Shown here in pieces: positions 1-9,927 of a DNA stretch of 32,975 nt. Source of the DNA: Bifidobacterium breve (lineage in GTDB: Bacteria > Actinomycetota > Actinomycetes > Nanopelagicales > Nanopelagicaceae); the NCBI GenBank assembly GCA_945890205.1, contig CAMDCL010000009.1:1-32975 (forward strand), written 5' to 3'. Under the pieces are notes generated by a model that was given only the letters and a program-made list of their open reading frames with translations, did not search any database and was not told the DNA's origin. Position numbers and translations under genes: made by a program. The first letter of the stretch is position 1, and each line of letters opens with the position of its first letter.

Positions 1-6
1 TACCCT
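1..6 (+). promoter_or_regulatory. Putative -10 hexamer of rpsA
   Basis: TACCCT fits the actinobacterial -10 pattern TAnnnT. It is followed by TGCCCT, nearly the same string as upstream of secG (15867 onward). Transcription would start near base 13 and give a leader of about 48 bases. The -35 region lies outside the window, so this rests on pattern only. Confidence 0.35.
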
Positions 7-11
7 TGCCC

Positions 12-31
12 TTCAGCCGCGAAAGCGGGAA
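12..31 (+). other. Leader hairpin with GAAA tetraloop upstream of rpsA
   Basis: Bases 17-20 (CCGC) pair with 25-28 (GCGG) around a GAAA loop (21-24). TTC at 12-14 can pair with GAA at 29-31, leaving AG at 15-16 as a bulge. A GNRA-capped stem just inside the predicted rpsA transcript could be a regulatory leader, since S1 synthesis is autoregulated in some bacteria. No known Rfam family is recognised. Confidence 0.35.
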
Positions 32-60
32 CTACTACTTTCTATCCCTACGGAGCACAA

Positions 61-1413
61 TTGTCTACACCACAAATTGCAGTAAATGACATCGGATCAG
101 CTGAAGATTTTCTAGCAGCGATCGAAGGCACAATCAGAAACTTTAATGATGGCGACCTAGTTTCAGGTGCTGTTGTTCAAGTTGGACGCGATGAAGTTCT
201 TGTCGATATCGGATACAAGACCGAAGGTGTTATTCCTTCTCGCGAGCTGTCAATTCGCCACGATGCAGATCCAAACTCAATCGTTAAAGTCGGTGAGATT
301 ATTGAAGCTCTCGTTCTTCAAAAAGAGGACAAAGAGGGTCGCCTGATTCTTTCCAAGAAGCGCGCACAGTACGAGCGTGCCTGGGGAGATATCGAAGGTA
401 AGAAGGAGCGCGACGAAGTTGTCGTCGGAACTGTTATTGAAGTTGTTAAGGGTGGACTTATCGTGGACATCGGTCTACGTGGATTCCTACCAGCATCTCT
501 CGTTGAGATGCGCCGCGTACGCGATCTGACTCCATACATTGGTAAGCAGGTTGAAGCACGCATTATCGAACTCGACAAGAATCGCAACAACGTTGTTCTC
601 TCACGTCGTGCATTCCTCGAGCAGACTCAATCAGAGTCACGCACAACATTCTTGAACCAACTACAAAAGGGCCAGGTTCGCACAGGTGTTGTCTCATCAA
701 TCGTTAACTTCGGTGCATTCGTAGACCTTGGTGGCGTAGATGGTTTGGTTCACGTTTCAGAGCTTTCATGGAAGCACATCGATCATCCAGGTGAGGTTGT
801 TGAAGTTGGTGACGAGGTAACTGTTGAGGTTCTCGAAGTTGATTTCGAGCGCGAGCGTGTTTCACTCTCACTTAAGGCAACACAAGAGGATCCATGGCAG
901 GCGTTTGCTCGCACACACACAATCAATCAGGTTGTTCCAGGTGTTGTGACAAAGCTAGTTCCATTTGGTGCATTTATTCGTGTTCACGAAGGAATTGAAG
1001 GACTTGTTCACATCTCAGAGCTGGCAGAACGCCATGTTGAGATTCCAGAACAGGTTGTTCAGGTTGATGATGAGCTCTTTGTAAAGATCATCGATATTGA
1101 CCTAGAGCGTCGCCGTATCTCACTTTCATTGAAGCAGGCTAATGAAGGTACTGAGATCGAGATCGAAGCATTTGATCCAACTCAGTATGGAATGTCTGCT
1201 CGTTACGATGCAGAAGGAAACTTCATCTACCCTGAAGGTTTCGATTCAGATTCTCAAGAGTGGAAGCCTGGATATGAAACACAGCGTGAAGAGTGGGAGA
1301 AGCAGTACGCCCAAGCTCAAGAGCGTTTTATGGCACACAAGAAGCAGAAGGCAGAGGCTAAGGCCGCTGACGCTGCTGCTACTCCTGAAGAGGAAGCAGT
1401 TCCTGCAGAGTAA
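61..1413 (+). CDS. rpsA: 30S ribosomal protein S1
   Basis: RNA-binding ribosomal protein that helps load mRNA onto the 30S subunit. The 450-residue product has four S1/OB-fold repeats at about residues 31-103, 120-187, 204-273 and 290-359. Repeats three and four carry the typical GVV...FGAFV(I) and GLVHISEL-type strings. Four repeats is the usual actinobacterial length, compared with six in E. coli. The tail (about 365-450) is acidic and rich in Gln, Lys and Ala, and probably disordered. The start is TTG at 61, preceded by GGAG at 52-55 with 5-base spacing; the N-terminus MSTPQIAVND resembles actinobacterial S1 proteins. The gene is monocistronic: it has its own leader and a hairpin terminator directly downstream. 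Confidence 0.97.
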   Translation: MSTPQIAVNDIGSAEDFLAAIEGTIRNFNDGDLVSGAVVQVGRDEVLVDIGYKTEGVIPSRELSIRHDADPNSIVKVGEIIEALVLQKEDKEGRLILSKKRAQYERAWGDIEGKKERDEVVVGTVIEVVKGGLIVDIGLRGFLPASLVEMRRVRDLTPYIGKQVEARIIELDKNRNNVVLSRRAFLEQTQSESRTTFLNQLQKGQVRTGVVSSIVNFGAFVDLGGVDGLVHVSELSWKHIDHPGEVVEVGDEVTVEVLEVDFERERVSLSLKATQEDPWQAFARTHTINQVVPGVVTKLVPFGAFIRVHEGIEGLVHISELAERHVEIPEQVVQVDDELFVKIIDIDLERRRISLSLKQANEGTEIEIEAFDPTQYGMSARYDAEGNFIYPEGFDSDSQEWKPGYETQREEWEKQYAQAQERFMAHKKQKAEAKAADAAATPEEEAVPAE

Positions 1414-1424
1414 AAGATTTGCAC

Positions 1425-1458
1425 AAAGAAGGCCTCGCGTAACTGCGGGGCCTTCTTT
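1425..1458 (+). terminator. Rho-independent-like terminator of rpsA
   Basis: Bases 1425-1438 pair with 1445-1458 in a 14-bp stem with one G-T wobble and a 6-base loop (1439-1444). The arms include AAGAAGGCC and GGCCTTCTT. It starts 12 bases after the rpsA stop. The T-tract after it is short, which is common in actinobacterial terminators. Confidence 0.85.
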
Positions 1459-1469
1459 CATTTAACCTC

Positions 1470-1475
1470 TATTCT
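1470..1475 (+). promoter_or_regulatory. Putative leaderless promoter -10 of coaE
   Basis: TATTCT lies exactly six bases before the coaE ATG at 1482, so transcription would start at or next to the start codon. No ribosome binding site is visible. The same TAnnnT-N6-ATG layout occurs before uvrB, ctaA, the DUF3099 gene and fabG. Confidence 0.5.
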
Positions 1476-1481
1476 TTCTCT

Positions 1482-2066
1482 ATGCGAGTTATCGGATTAA
1501 CCGGAGGAATTGGCTGCGGAAAGTCTTTAGCGGCTCAATACTTTGCCGAGCTTGGTGCATTAGTAATAGATGCAGACCAACTAGCTCGTGCTGCAATTGA
1601 AAGAGGTTCGCAAGGTTTTGATGAGGTTGTAAGTTTTTTTGGGGATTCGATACTGACTAATGGAGAGATTGATCGACGAGCGTTGGGTGAGTTGATCTTT
1701 AAGGATTCGGAGGCAAAAAAAAGGTTAGAAAGTATTGTTCATCCATTTGTTCGCCGTGAGTTTGAAGAAGCGGTTGCATCTCTTAAATCTGATGAAACTC
1801 TTATCTATGAAATTCCTCTACTTGTCGAGACAGGTGCTCAAGATCGATTTGATCTGGTGGTGACGGTTGAGTCATCTCTAGAGAATCGAATCTCACGCCT
1901 TCGTCAGCGCGGAATGCATATCTCTGAAATAGAAGGGCGTATCGCCTCGCAAGCAACTCGTGAGCAGCGAATCGAGGTCGCAGATTTCCTCATAGAAAAT
2001 GATGGAAGTGAGGATGAACTCCTGCGCCAAGTGGAAAATATTTGGGATAGCCTTCACGATAATTAA
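1482..2066 (+). CDS. coaE: Dephospho-CoA kinase
   Basis: Phosphorylates dephospho-CoA at the 3' hydroxyl of its ribose, the last step of coenzyme A synthesis. The 194-residue protein has a P-loop GGIGCGKS at residues 8-15, the acidic pair in VIDADQ at about 28-33, the lid-region string HPFVRREF and the EIPLLVETG motif. The length matches the short, single-domain form, without the extra C-terminal domain found in mycobacterial CoaE. The ATG at 1482 has no Shine-Dalgarno sequence and is probably leaderless. A T7 run (1634-1640) and an A8 run (1715-1722) occur within the gene, and the frame is intact across both. rpsA-coaE-uvrB is a common actinobacterial order. Confidence 0.95.
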   Translation: MRVIGLTGGIGCGKSLAAQYFAELGALVIDADQLARAAIERGSQGFDEVVSFFGDSILTNGEIDRRALGELIFKDSEAKKRLESIVHPFVRREFEEAVASLKSDETLIYEIPLLVETGAQDRFDLVVTVESSLENRISRLRQRGMHISEIEGRIASQATREQRIEVADFLIENDGSEDELLRQVENIWDSLHDN

Positions 2067-2070
2067 TAAG

Positions 2071-2076
2071 TAGGCT
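2071..2076 (+). promoter_or_regulatory. Putative leaderless promoter -10 of uvrB
   Basis: TAGGCT lies six bases before the uvrB ATG (2083), in the 16-base gap after coaE. The identical hexamer with the same spacing precedes ctaA on the other strand. No GAAC-N4-GTTC type LexA box is seen nearby. Confidence 0.5.
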
Positions 2077-2082
2077 TACCAA

Positions 2083-4164
2083 ATGCGCCCGATATCTGAT
2101 CTCCAACGCAGAGTTGAGCCCTTTCAGGTTATTAGCGATTACGTCCCAGCAGGTGATCAACCCGCGGCCATCGCCGAAATTACAAAACGTATTAACGCGG
2201 GGGAGCGCGATGTCGTTCTCCTAGGTGCAACTGGTACCGGTAAATCAGCTACAACGGCATGGTTAATTGAGCAGCTACAACGACCAACCCTTGTTTTAGC
2301 ACCCAACAAAACCCTGGCCGCCCAACTTGCCAATGAGTTTCGTGAGTTACTACCCAACAACGCTGTTGAGTACTTTGTCTCGTATTATGACTACTACCAA
2401 CCTGAAGCCTATGTGCCACAGACAGATACCTTCATTGAGAAGGACTCCAGCGTCAATGAAGAGGTTGAACGTCTTCGTCACTCCGCCACAAACTCTCTTC
2501 TTACTCGTCGCGATGTGATTGTCGTAGCAACGGTCTCTTGCATCTATGGACTGGGAACCCCACAGGAGTATGTAGATCGAATGGTCCGATTACGTGTCGG
2601 TGATGAGATTGAGCGCAACGCCCTTTTACGTCGCTTTGTCGATGTGCAGTACAAACGTAATGATATGGCCTTTGAACGTGGAACCTTCAGAGTGCGTGGG
2701 GACACCATCGAAATCATTCCAATGTATGAAGAGTTAGCCATTCGCATTGAAATGTTTGGTGATGAGATTGAGAAACTCTCAACTTTGCATCCTCTCACCG
2801 GTGAAATCATTCGGGATGAAGAGGAGATCTTTGTCTTTCCAGCTACACACTATGCGGCGGGTCCAGAGACGATGAAGCGCGCCATCGGAGATATTCAGGA
2901 TGAACTACAAGTTCAGCTCAACCTTCTTGAGAAGCAGGGCAAGCTACTGGAAGCACAACGACTTCGCATGCGAACAACCTTTGATATTGAGATGATGGAG
3001 CAGATTGGTTTCTGCAGTGGAATTGAAAACTACTCTCGTCACTTAGATGATCGTCCAGCAGGTTCTGCTCCTCACTGTCTCTTGGATTACTTCCCCGAAG
3101 ATTTTCTCGTTGTTATCGATGAGAGCCATGTAACTGTGCCACAGTTAGGCGCTATGTTTGAGGGAGATGCTTCACGTAAGCGAACCCTTGTTGAGCATGG
3201 ATTCCGATTGCCCAGCGCTTTAGATAACCGTCCGCTTAAGTTTCCAGAGTTTGTAGAACGAACCGGACAAACAATTTATCTCTCCGCAACACCTGGAAAG
3301 TATGAGCTGGCCAAGGTCAATGGTGATGTTGTTGAACAGGTGATTCGTCCAACCGGTCTGGTGGATCCTCAGATAGTTATTAAACCAATTAAGGGACAGA
3401 TAGATGATCTCCTTAACGAGATTACGATTCGAGCGGAGAGAAATGAACGTGTTCTAGTAACAACTCTGACCAAGAAGATGTCTGAGGATCTCACCGATTA
3501 TCTTCAGGAAAAAGGTGTCAATGTTCGCTACCTTCACTCAGAGGTAGATACCTTGCGCAGAGTTGAACTACTTCGAGAACTTCGTACCGGTGATTACGAT
3601 GTTTTAATCGGTATTAACCTGCTGCGAGAAGGTTTGGATTTACCAGAAGTTTCATTGGTGGCGATCCTGGATGCAGATAAAGAGGGCTTCCTACGCTCAT
3701 CTACATCCTTGATCCAAACTATTGGTCGTGCAGCCCGAAATGTATCGGGTGAGGTTCACATGTACGCCGACAGAGTTACAGATTCAATGGCCAAGGCGAT
3801 CGATGAGACCAATCGACGCAGAGCTAAGCAGGTTGCCTACAACCTAGAGCGTGGTGTCGATCCACAACCTCTGCGTAAGAAGATCGCTGATATCACCGAT
3901 TTGATTGCACGCGAAAGTGAAGATACCGAGGAGCTCCTGTCTCACGAGAAGGGCGGGGCTAAGAAGATTGCTACATCATCAGGAATTTATGACAAATCCT
4001 CTATCTCCTTGCCGCGCAAGGATCTGATCGCATTGATAGGCTCGCTCACCGAACAGATGAGAAATGCAGCGTCAGAGCTCCAATTTGAGGTCGCAGCGCG
4101 ATTGCGTGATGAGATCAAGATCTTGAAGAAAGAGCTGCGAATGATGGAAGAGGCCGGAGTTTGA
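2083..4164 (+). CDS. uvrB: Excinuclease ABC subunit B
   Basis: DNA damage-verifying helicase of nucleotide excision repair. It is loaded by UvrA and then recruits UvrC. The 693 residues include Walker A GATGTGKS at 48-55, the beta-hairpin [10 protein letters not shown] at 101-110 that clamps one DNA strand, the DESH box at 346-349, a helicase C-terminal domain with QTIGRAARN, and a C-terminal UVR motif (about 655-688) that contacts UvrC. Full length and intact. The ATG start at 2083 is preceded by a TAGGCT hexamer and no Shine-Dalgarno sequence, which suggests a leaderless message. The TGA stop overlaps the TTG start of uvrA by four bases, implying translational coupling. Confidence 0.98.
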   Translation: MRPISDLQRRVEPFQVISDYVPAGDQPAAIAEITKRINAGERDVVLLGATGTGKSATTAWLIEQLQRPTLVLAPNKTLAAQLANEFRELLPNNAVEYFVSYYDYYQPEAYVPQTDTFIEKDSSVNEEVERLRHSATNSLLTRRDVIVVATVSCIYGLGTPQEYVDRMVRLRVGDEIERNALLRRFVDVQYKRNDMAFERGTFRVRGDTIEIIPMYEELAIRIEMFGDEIEKLSTLHPLTGEIIRDEEEIFVFPATHYAAGPETMKRAIGDIQDELQVQLNLLEKQGKLLEAQRLRMRTTFDIEMMEQIGFCSGIENYSRHLDDRPAGSAPHCLLDYFPEDFLVVIDESHVTVPQLGAMFEGDASRKRTLVEHGFRLPSALDNRPLKFPEFVERTGQTIYLSATPGKYELAKVNGDVVEQVIRPTGLVDPQIVIKPIKGQIDDLLNEITIRAERNERVLVTTLTKKMSEDLTDYLQEKGVNVRYLHSEVDTLRRVELLRELRTGDYDVLIGINLLREGLDLPEVSLVAILDADKEGFLRSSTSLIQTIGRAARNVSGEVHMYADRVTDSMAKAIDETNRRRAKQVAYNLERGVDPQPLRKKIADITDLIARESEDTEELLSHEKGGAKKIATSSGIYDKSSISLPRKDLIALIGSLTEQMRNAASELQFEVAARLRDEIKILKKELRMMEEAGV

Positions 4165-7019
4165 GTATCGATAAGTTAGTTGTACGCGGAGCTCGCGAGC
4201 ACAACCTCAAAAATGTCTCCATCGAACTTCCTCGAGACTCCCTAGTTGTCTTTACAGGGCTTTCAGGCTCTGGAAAATCCTCTCTGGCCTTCGACACAAT
4301 ATTTGCAGAAGGTCAGCGTCGCTATGTTGAATCACTATCTGCCTATGCGCGCCAATTTTTAGGGCAGATGGATAAGCCAGATGTGGATTTCATTGAAGGT
4401 CTCTCGCCAGCTGTTTCGATCGATCAAAAATCAACTAACCGAAATCCACGTTCGACGGTGGGAACGATTACCGAGGTCTACGACTATCTGCGTCTGCTCT
4501 TTGCGCGTGCAGGAACCCCACATTGTCCTAGGTGCAACAAGGTTGTTACCCGTCAATCGCCACAACAAATCGTTGATCAAATCCTAGAACTTCCAGCGAC
4601 AACTAAGTTTCAAGTATTAGCACCGGTAGTCAGAGCACGCAAGGGCGAGTTTGTTGAGTTATTCAATGACCTGATTACACAAGGATATTCACGGGCACGG
4701 ATCGATGGAGAGGTTGTTCAACTATCCGATGCTCCAAAGCTAAAGAAGCAGGAAAAGCACACTATCGAAGTTGTGATTGATCGTTTAACCGCTAAAGCTG
4801 AGAGTAAAACTCGCCTAACTGACTCTATTGAAAATGCTTTGAGATTGGCATCTGGAATTGTTGTTTTGGATTTTGTGGATGCAAAGGGGGAAGACAAGGA
4901 GCGCACATATAGCGAGCATCTTGCCTGCCATGATTGCGAACTCTCCTTTGAGGAGTTAGAGCCTCGTTCATTCTCATTTAACTCACCTTTTGGAGCTTGT
5001 GCGGAGTGTTCTGGAATCGGAACTAAGAAAGAGGTTGATCTTGATCTCATCATTCCCGATGACTCAATTTCAATTAATGATGGCGCTATCGCTCCTTGGA
5101 CGGGTGCTCAATCATCTGACTACTTCCTACGTTTACTGGAAGCGTTAGCAAAGGATCTTCCTTTCTCCTTAGATACACCTTGGAAAAAGATCTCGGTCAA
5201 GGCGCGTGAAGCGATCTTGAATGGTTACGAGTACGAGATCAAAATGAAGTACAAGGGCCGTTATGGAGCGCGTAACTACACAACTGGTTTTGAAGGTGTT
5301 ATTCCCTTTATTCATCGCCGACATGAAGAGACAGATAGCGATTACAGTCGAGATAAGTACGAGGCGTACATGCGTGAGATCGCATGCGAAAGTTGTAATG
5401 GTGCCCGCCTCAAGCCTGAAGTTCTTGCGGTAACAATCGGCAACAAGAACATCTCTGAGATTTGTGAGCTTTCTATCGCAGATTGCGCGGTTTTCTTGAA
5501 GCAGATCAAGCTCAATAAGCGTGAGGCCCAGATCGCAGAGCGAGTGATGAAGGAGGTCAATGCTCGTCTTGGCTTCTTGCTCGATGTCGGCCTTGATTAC
5601 CTATCTCTTGCCCGCCCAGCCGGATCTTTGTCAGGTGGAGAAGCACAACGAATCCGCTTGGCTACTCAAATCGGCAGCGGTTTAGTTGGCGTTCTCTATG
5701 TGCTAGATGAGCCATCAATTGGTTTGCATCAGCGTGACAACAAGCGACTGATCGAGACCCTTACCCGTTTACGCGATCTGGGCAACACCTTGATTGTTGT
5801 TGAGCATGATGAAGAGACTATTCGCACCGCCGACTGGATCGTCGATATTGGACCAGGTGCTGGTGAACATGGTGGCAAGGTTGTCGTCTCCGGTAGTTAC
5901 GAGGATTTGATCGCATCCAAGGAATCAATCACTGGTGCGTATCTGTCAGGTCGCAAATCAATTGAGATTCCCAAGAAGCGCAGAGCGATAGATCCTAAGA
6001 GGAAGCTGGTCGTCAAAGGCGCAAAGGAAAACAACCTCAAAGATATTGAGGTCGAAGTACCACTGGGAGTCTTTGTATCTGTAACTGGAGTATCTGGCTC
6101 TGGAAAGTCGACCCTTGTAAATGACATTATCTATACAACATTAGCCAATAAGTTAAATGGCGCGCGCCTGGTACCAGGTCGCCACAGAACAGTCACTGGT
6201 ATTGAACATCTCGACAAGGTTGTTCACGTTGATCAATCTCCAATTGGAAGAACACCTAGATCAAACCCTGCAACCTATACAGGTGTCTTTGACAAGATTC
6301 GTGCACTCTTTGCTGAAACAAGTGAGGCAAAGATTCGTGGCTATCAGCAAGGTCGCTTCTCCTTTAATGTGAAGGGTGGACGATGCGAGAACTGTTCTGG
6401 CGATGGCACCATCACTATTGAAATGAACTTCCTGCCAGATGTCTATGTTCCCTGCGAGGTCTGTCATGGCGCGCGTTATAACCGCGAAACTTTAGAGGTT
6501 CACTACAAGAGCAAAACAATCGCCGAAGTCTTGAATATGCCTATCGAAGAGGCGCATGGCTTCTTTGAATCTGTTCCAGCTATCGCCCGGTACCTCAAAA
6601 CATTAAATGATGTGGGGCTGGGTTATGTACGTCTTGGACAATCTGCACCAACCTTGTCAGGTGGAGAAGCGCAGCGAGTAAAACTTGCCACTGAACTACA
6701 GCGTCGTTCAACGGGCCGCACAATCTATGTCTTAGATGAGCCAACGACTGGATTGCACTTTGAAGATGTCAATAAGCTTTTAACGGTACTCAATCGTCTC
6801 GTGGATACCGGAAACACAGTTGTGGTTATTGAACACAATCTAGATGTTATTAAGTGCTCAGATTGGGTTATCGATATGGGACCTGAAGGTGGTTTCCGTG
6901 GGGGATTAGTTGTCGCAGAAGGCACTCCAGAAACAGTTGCTGGTGTGAAAGAAAGTTACACCGGTCAGTTCTTGGGTGAAATCTTAAAATCAAATAGAAA
7001 AGCTCCAGCGAAGAAGTAA
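4161..7019 (+). CDS. uvrA: Excinuclease ABC subunit A
   Basis: Damage-sensing ATPase dimer of nucleotide excision repair, from the ABC superfamily. The 952-residue protein has two nucleotide-binding halves: Walker A GLSGSGKS near residue 33 and GVSGSGKS near 643, and signature LSGGEAQR near 490 and again near 832. Zinc-finger cysteine pairs appear at C256/C259 with C280/C283, and at C742/C745 with C765/C768. An additional CPRC pair lies at 122-125. The start is TTG at 4161 within a TTGA overlap with uvrB, with GGAG just upstream. The stop is four bases before uvrC. All expected motifs are present. Confidence 0.98.
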   Translation: MSIDKLVVRGAREHNLKNVSIELPRDSLVVFTGLSGSGKSSLAFDTIFAEGQRRYVESLSAYARQFLGQMDKPDVDFIEGLSPAVSIDQKSTNRNPRSTVGTITEVYDYLRLLFARAGTPHCPRCNKVVTRQSPQQIVDQILELPATTKFQVLAPVVRARKGEFVELFNDLITQGYSRARIDGEVVQLSDAPKLKKQEKHTIEVVIDRLTAKAESKTRLTDSIENALRLASGIVVLDFVDAKGEDKERTYSEHLACHDCELSFEELEPRSFSFNSPFGACAECSGIGTKKEVDLDLIIPDDSISINDGAIAPWTGAQSSDYFLRLLEALAKDLPFSLDTPWKKISVKAREAILNGYEYEIKMKYKGRYGARNYTTGFEGVIPFIHRRHEETDSDYSRDKYEAYMREIACESCNGARLKPEVLAVTIGNKNISEICELSIADCAVFLKQIKLNKREAQIAERVMKEVNARLGFLLDVGLDYLSLARPAGSLSGGEAQRIRLATQIGSGLVGVLYVLDEPSIGLHQRDNKRLIETLTRLRDLGNTLIVVEHDEETIRTADWIVDIGPGAGEHGGKVVVSGSYEDLIASKESITGAYLSGRKSIEIPKKRRAIDPKRKLVVKGAKENNLKDIEVEVPLGVFVSVTGVSGSGKSTLVNDIIYTTLANKLNGARLVPGRHRTVTGIEHLDKVVHVDQSPIGRTPRSNPATYTGVFDKIRALFAETSEAKIRGYQQGRFSFNVKGGRCENCSGDGTITIEMNFLPDVYVPCEVCHGARYNRETLEVHYKSKTIAEVLNMPIEEAHGFFESVPAIARYLKTLNDVGLGYVRLGQSAPTLSGGEAQRVKLATELQRRSTGRTIYVLDEPTTGLHFEDVNKLLTVLNRLVDTGNTVVVIEHNLDVIKCSDWVIDMGPEGGFRGGLVVAEGTPETVAGVKESYTGQFLGEILKSNRKAPAKK

Positions 7020-7023
7020 TCCC

Positions 7024-8943
7024 ATGGCAGATCCTCAAAGTTATCGGCCGAGCAATATTCCAGAACACCCTGGCGTCTACCGTTTTTACAACAAGCAGGA
7101 TAAAGTCATTTATGTTGGCAAGGCCAAGAACCTCAAGAATCGATTAAGTAATTACTTTCAAGCAAATCTTGCGACGAAGACCCACCGCATGGTTCACGAA
7201 GCGGTCCGAGTTGATTGGACTATCGTAAGTACTGAACTTGAAGCGCTAGCGCTGGAGTTTAGTTGGATCAAGCAGTACCAACCTAAGTACAACGTGCAAT
7301 TTAAAGATGACAAGTCCTATCCATATTTGGCCTTGTCACTCAATGATGAGTATCCAATGATCTTTATTACCCGTAAAGATAAGCGCCCAGGGCTAAAGTA
7401 CTTTGGTCCCTATACAAATGCCTGGGCGCTTCGAAACACCTTTGAGGTGTTACTCAAGGTTTTTCCAGTTAGATCCTGCTCATCGGCAAACTTCACACGT
7501 GCTCAGCGCAGCAAGAGACAATGCCTGCTGGGAGATATTGGAAAGTGTGCCGCACCTTGTGTTGATTGGATCTCGAAAGAGGATCACAAGAAGCTCGCTG
7601 AACGCCTTAATGAGTTCATGGATTCTGGCATGGAGAACATCCTGCCCAAACTGCATGAGGAGATGAATACAGCCGCTACAAATGAGGAGTTTGAGAGAGC
7701 GGCACGGTTAAGAGATCAAATCGAATCCTTTGAAAAGGCTCAAAAATCAACTGAAGGCAACTTCTCTGATGATTTAGATGGGGATTTTATCTCTATCTAT
7801 CACGATGGTTTCCACGCAGCAGGTTCTATTTTTTCAATGCAACGTGGCTCGGTAAAGGGCTCTCGATCATGGATTGTGGATCAAGAGATGGTTCTTGAGG
7901 GACAGGATGAGCTAACCGCTCTCTTGTACTCAATCTACGGCACGGGTGCTATCGCAGTGCCACGCAATATCTACATCAACGCAGAACCGACAGACAAAGA
8001 ACAGCTCGAACAATGGCTTGGCTCGATAGGTTCTACTAAAGTTGAAATCAAAGTTCCTCAACGCGGAGAAAAGGTTGAACTGCTAGGTACGGTAAAGCGA
8101 AACGCCCAGTACTCATTGATTCAATACCTCAGCAAGAGAGCTACCGATGCTGCGGTCAGCGGCAAGGCGTTAACTGAGATCGAGGAGCACCTCAACCTTG
8201 GCCGAACACCACTGCGAATAGAGTGCTTTGATATCTCCAATGTTTCAGGTACATCTGTGGTTGCCTCGATGGTTGTCTTTGAAGATGGAATGATCAAAAA
8301 GAGCGAGTATCGTCGTTTCATCATCGATACCAGTGAAGGATTTGATGACACCCGTGCGATGCACCAGGTAATTACCCGCCGCCTAAAACGTTTGCTCGAT
8401 GATCGTAAAGAGAATGAGGCAGAGGTCGCAGAGCTTGGTGGTAAGCCAAGTAAGTTTGCATATCCTCCGCAACTCATAGTTGTTGATGGAGGTCAACCAC
8501 AGGTAAATGCCGCTCAACGTGCATTGGATGAGTTAGGAATTACCGATATCGCTTTGTGTGGTTTAGCCAAACGTTTGGAGGAGGTATGGGTTCCGGGTTC
8601 TAATGATCCGTTAATCCTGCCTCGAAGTAGTGAAGGTTTGTATCTCTTGCAACGCATAAGAGATGAGGCGCATCGTTTTGCAATTACCTTCCATCGATCA
8701 CGCCGATCAAAGGTGATGTTGGAATCGATTTTGGATCAGATCCCTCAACTAGGTGCTGCACGCAGGGCATCACTGCTGGAGCGATTTGGCTCAGTTGCTG
8801 CAATTAGAAAGGCATCCCTCGATCAGATAGCGGCTACTCCCGGAATCGGCGCAAAGATCGCCTCAATAATTGAGGCTCATTTGTCTACAATTGCAAATCA
8901 ATCGATTAACACCGAAACCGGCGAAATCATGGAGAGCAAGTAA
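7024..8943 (+). CDS. uvrC: Excinuclease ABC subunit C
   Basis: Dual-incision nuclease of excision repair, acting on the UvrB-DNA complex. The 639 residues run as follows: an N-terminal GIY-YIG nuclease (GVY near 17-19, YVG at 30-32, R40) for the 3' cut; a UVR motif near 215-235 for UvrB contact; an RNase H-like domain for the 5' cut with E400 and D403 in ECFDIS and D488 in VVDGG; and a tandem helix-hairpin-helix DNA-binding tail near 575-625. The stop TAA overlaps the ATG of the next gene by one base. No clear Shine-Dalgarno precedes ATG 7024, so it is probably translated by re-initiation after uvrA. Confidence 0.98.
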   Translation: MADPQSYRPSNIPEHPGVYRFYNKQDKVIYVGKAKNLKNRLSNYFQANLATKTHRMVHEAVRVDWTIVSTELEALALEFSWIKQYQPKYNVQFKDDKSYPYLALSLNDEYPMIFITRKDKRPGLKYFGPYTNAWALRNTFEVLLKVFPVRSCSSANFTRAQRSKRQCLLGDIGKCAAPCVDWISKEDHKKLAERLNEFMDSGMENILPKLHEEMNTAATNEEFERAARLRDQIESFEKAQKSTEGNFSDDLDGDFISIYHDGFHAAGSIFSMQRGSVKGSRSWIVDQEMVLEGQDELTALLYSIYGTGAIAVPRNIYINAEPTDKEQLEQWLGSIGSTKVEIKVPQRGEKVELLGTVKRNAQYSLIQYLSKRATDAAVSGKALTEIEEHLNLGRTPLRIECFDISNVSGTSVVASMVVFEDGMIKKSEYRRFIIDTSEGFDDTRAMHQVITRRLKRLLDDRKENEAEVAELGGKPSKFAYPPQLIVVDGGQPQVNAAQRALDELGITDIALCGLAKRLEEVWVPGSNDPLILPRSSEGLYLLQRIRDEAHRFAITFHRSRRSKVMLESILDQIPQLGAARRASLLERFGSVAAIRKASLDQIAATPGIGAKIASIIEAHLSTIANQSINTETGEIMESK

Positions 8944-9923
8944 TGGGCATCGAGTTTTTTGAACTTCCAGTCGAAGAGCAACAGAAATCATTAACTGCTT
9001 TTGCCTCTGAACTGCTGAAAAGTTATAGCATTAATGATGCAAGGGTTTCGTGTATCAACTTTGAATTTAATGCAACCTTTGCTGTTGAAAGTGATGCCGG
9101 CAATAAGTACGCCCTGCGAATCAATATCAACTCAACCCGCACCGTCAATAACATGCAGGCCGAAGTTGAGTGGGTTCGTCATCTCAACCGTACCTCCGGC
9201 ATAAATACACCTACGCCGATTGCCACCATGAAGGATGAGTACATAGTCTCAGGCCTGCATGCAGACTCCGGGCAAACTCTCTACGGCGTTATGTACTCAT
9301 GGTTAGATGGAGAAGAAATTGGTGATGAGCCAACGATGGAGCAGCTGCACGAAGTCGGTAGAGCGATCGCTCTGCTGCATCAAGAATCAACTGATTTTGC
9401 TTTATCGAGCGGAAATACATTGCCAACTTTTAATAATTTCTTTTGGGGAACGGAGGACTTTCTCTTCTCCGGAAAATCTGAGTTGTCAGATGAAGATCGC
9501 GGCTTAATTGAGCAAGCACGTGATTTGATTATAAAATTCACCGAAGAGTTGTACCAAAGCTCATCGGTTCACATCATTCACGCCGATTTTCATGGTTGGA
9601 ACTTAATGTGGAATGAAGGTCAGTTATCAATCTTTGATTTCGATGATTGTGGATTTGGTGTAGAGGTACAGGATTTAGCTGTCGCCTTGTACTACTTAGA
9701 CACCCCTGAACAAGATACTGCGCTATTAAATGGGTACCAGAGCATCAAGCCATTGCCTGCATACTCTGAGCTGGCAATGAAGGCCCTGCTATTGCAAAGA
9801 CGCCTACTTCTTTTGAACTACCTCTTTGAAACAAAGAATCAGGAGCACAAAGAGATGCTCCCGGACTATCTTAAAAAGAGCCTTGAGCGTGTTTCAACCT
9901 TCTTGACAGATGTAAGAGGATAA
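8943..9923 (+). CDS. APH-family kinase (aminoglycoside phosphotransferase / SrkA-like fold), substrate unknown
   Basis: The 326-residue protein has a kinase-like fold of the phosphotransferase family PF01636. The catalytic loop HADFHGWN (213-220) supplies D215 and N220, and FDFDDCG (231-237) supplies the metal-binding aspartate. A candidate ion-pair glutamate is E74. The beta-3 position reads YALRI with Arg where classical kinases have Lys, as in several members of this subfamily. The substrate cannot be read from the sequence; SrkA/homoserine-kinase-II-like or small-molecule kinases are all possible, and drug resistance is unlikely in this context. It overlaps the uvrC stop by one base (TAATG) and ends four bases before rapZ, so it is co-transcribed. 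Its position between uvrC and rapZ is unusual. Confidence 0.85.
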   Translation: MGIEFFELPVEEQQKSLTAFASELLKSYSINDARVSCINFEFNATFAVESDAGNKYALRININSTRTVNNMQAEVEWVRHLNRTSGINTPTPIATMKDEYIVSGLHADSGQTLYGVMYSWLDGEEIGDEPTMEQLHEVGRAIALLHQESTDFALSSGNTLPTFNNFFWGTEDFLFSGKSELSDEDRGLIEQARDLIIKFTEELYQSSSVHIIHADFHGWNLMWNEGQLSIFDFDDCGFGVEVQDLAVALYYLDTPEQDTALLNGYQSIKPLPAYSELAMKALLLQRRLLLLNYLFETKNQEHKEMLPDYLKKSLERVSTFLTDVRG

Positions 9924-9927
9924 GAGC

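Noticed and set aside
7495-7560. Cysteine-rich patch in UvrC as a possible unusual metal site
   Set aside because: A Cys-containing region at this position (R-CLLxxI-x-CxAPC type) is a normal feature of UvrC proteins.
9903-9908. Perfect TTGACA -35 hexamer before rapZ
   Set aside because: No TAnnnT hexamer lies 16-18 bases downstream, and the bases encode the conserved-frame end of the kinase gene.
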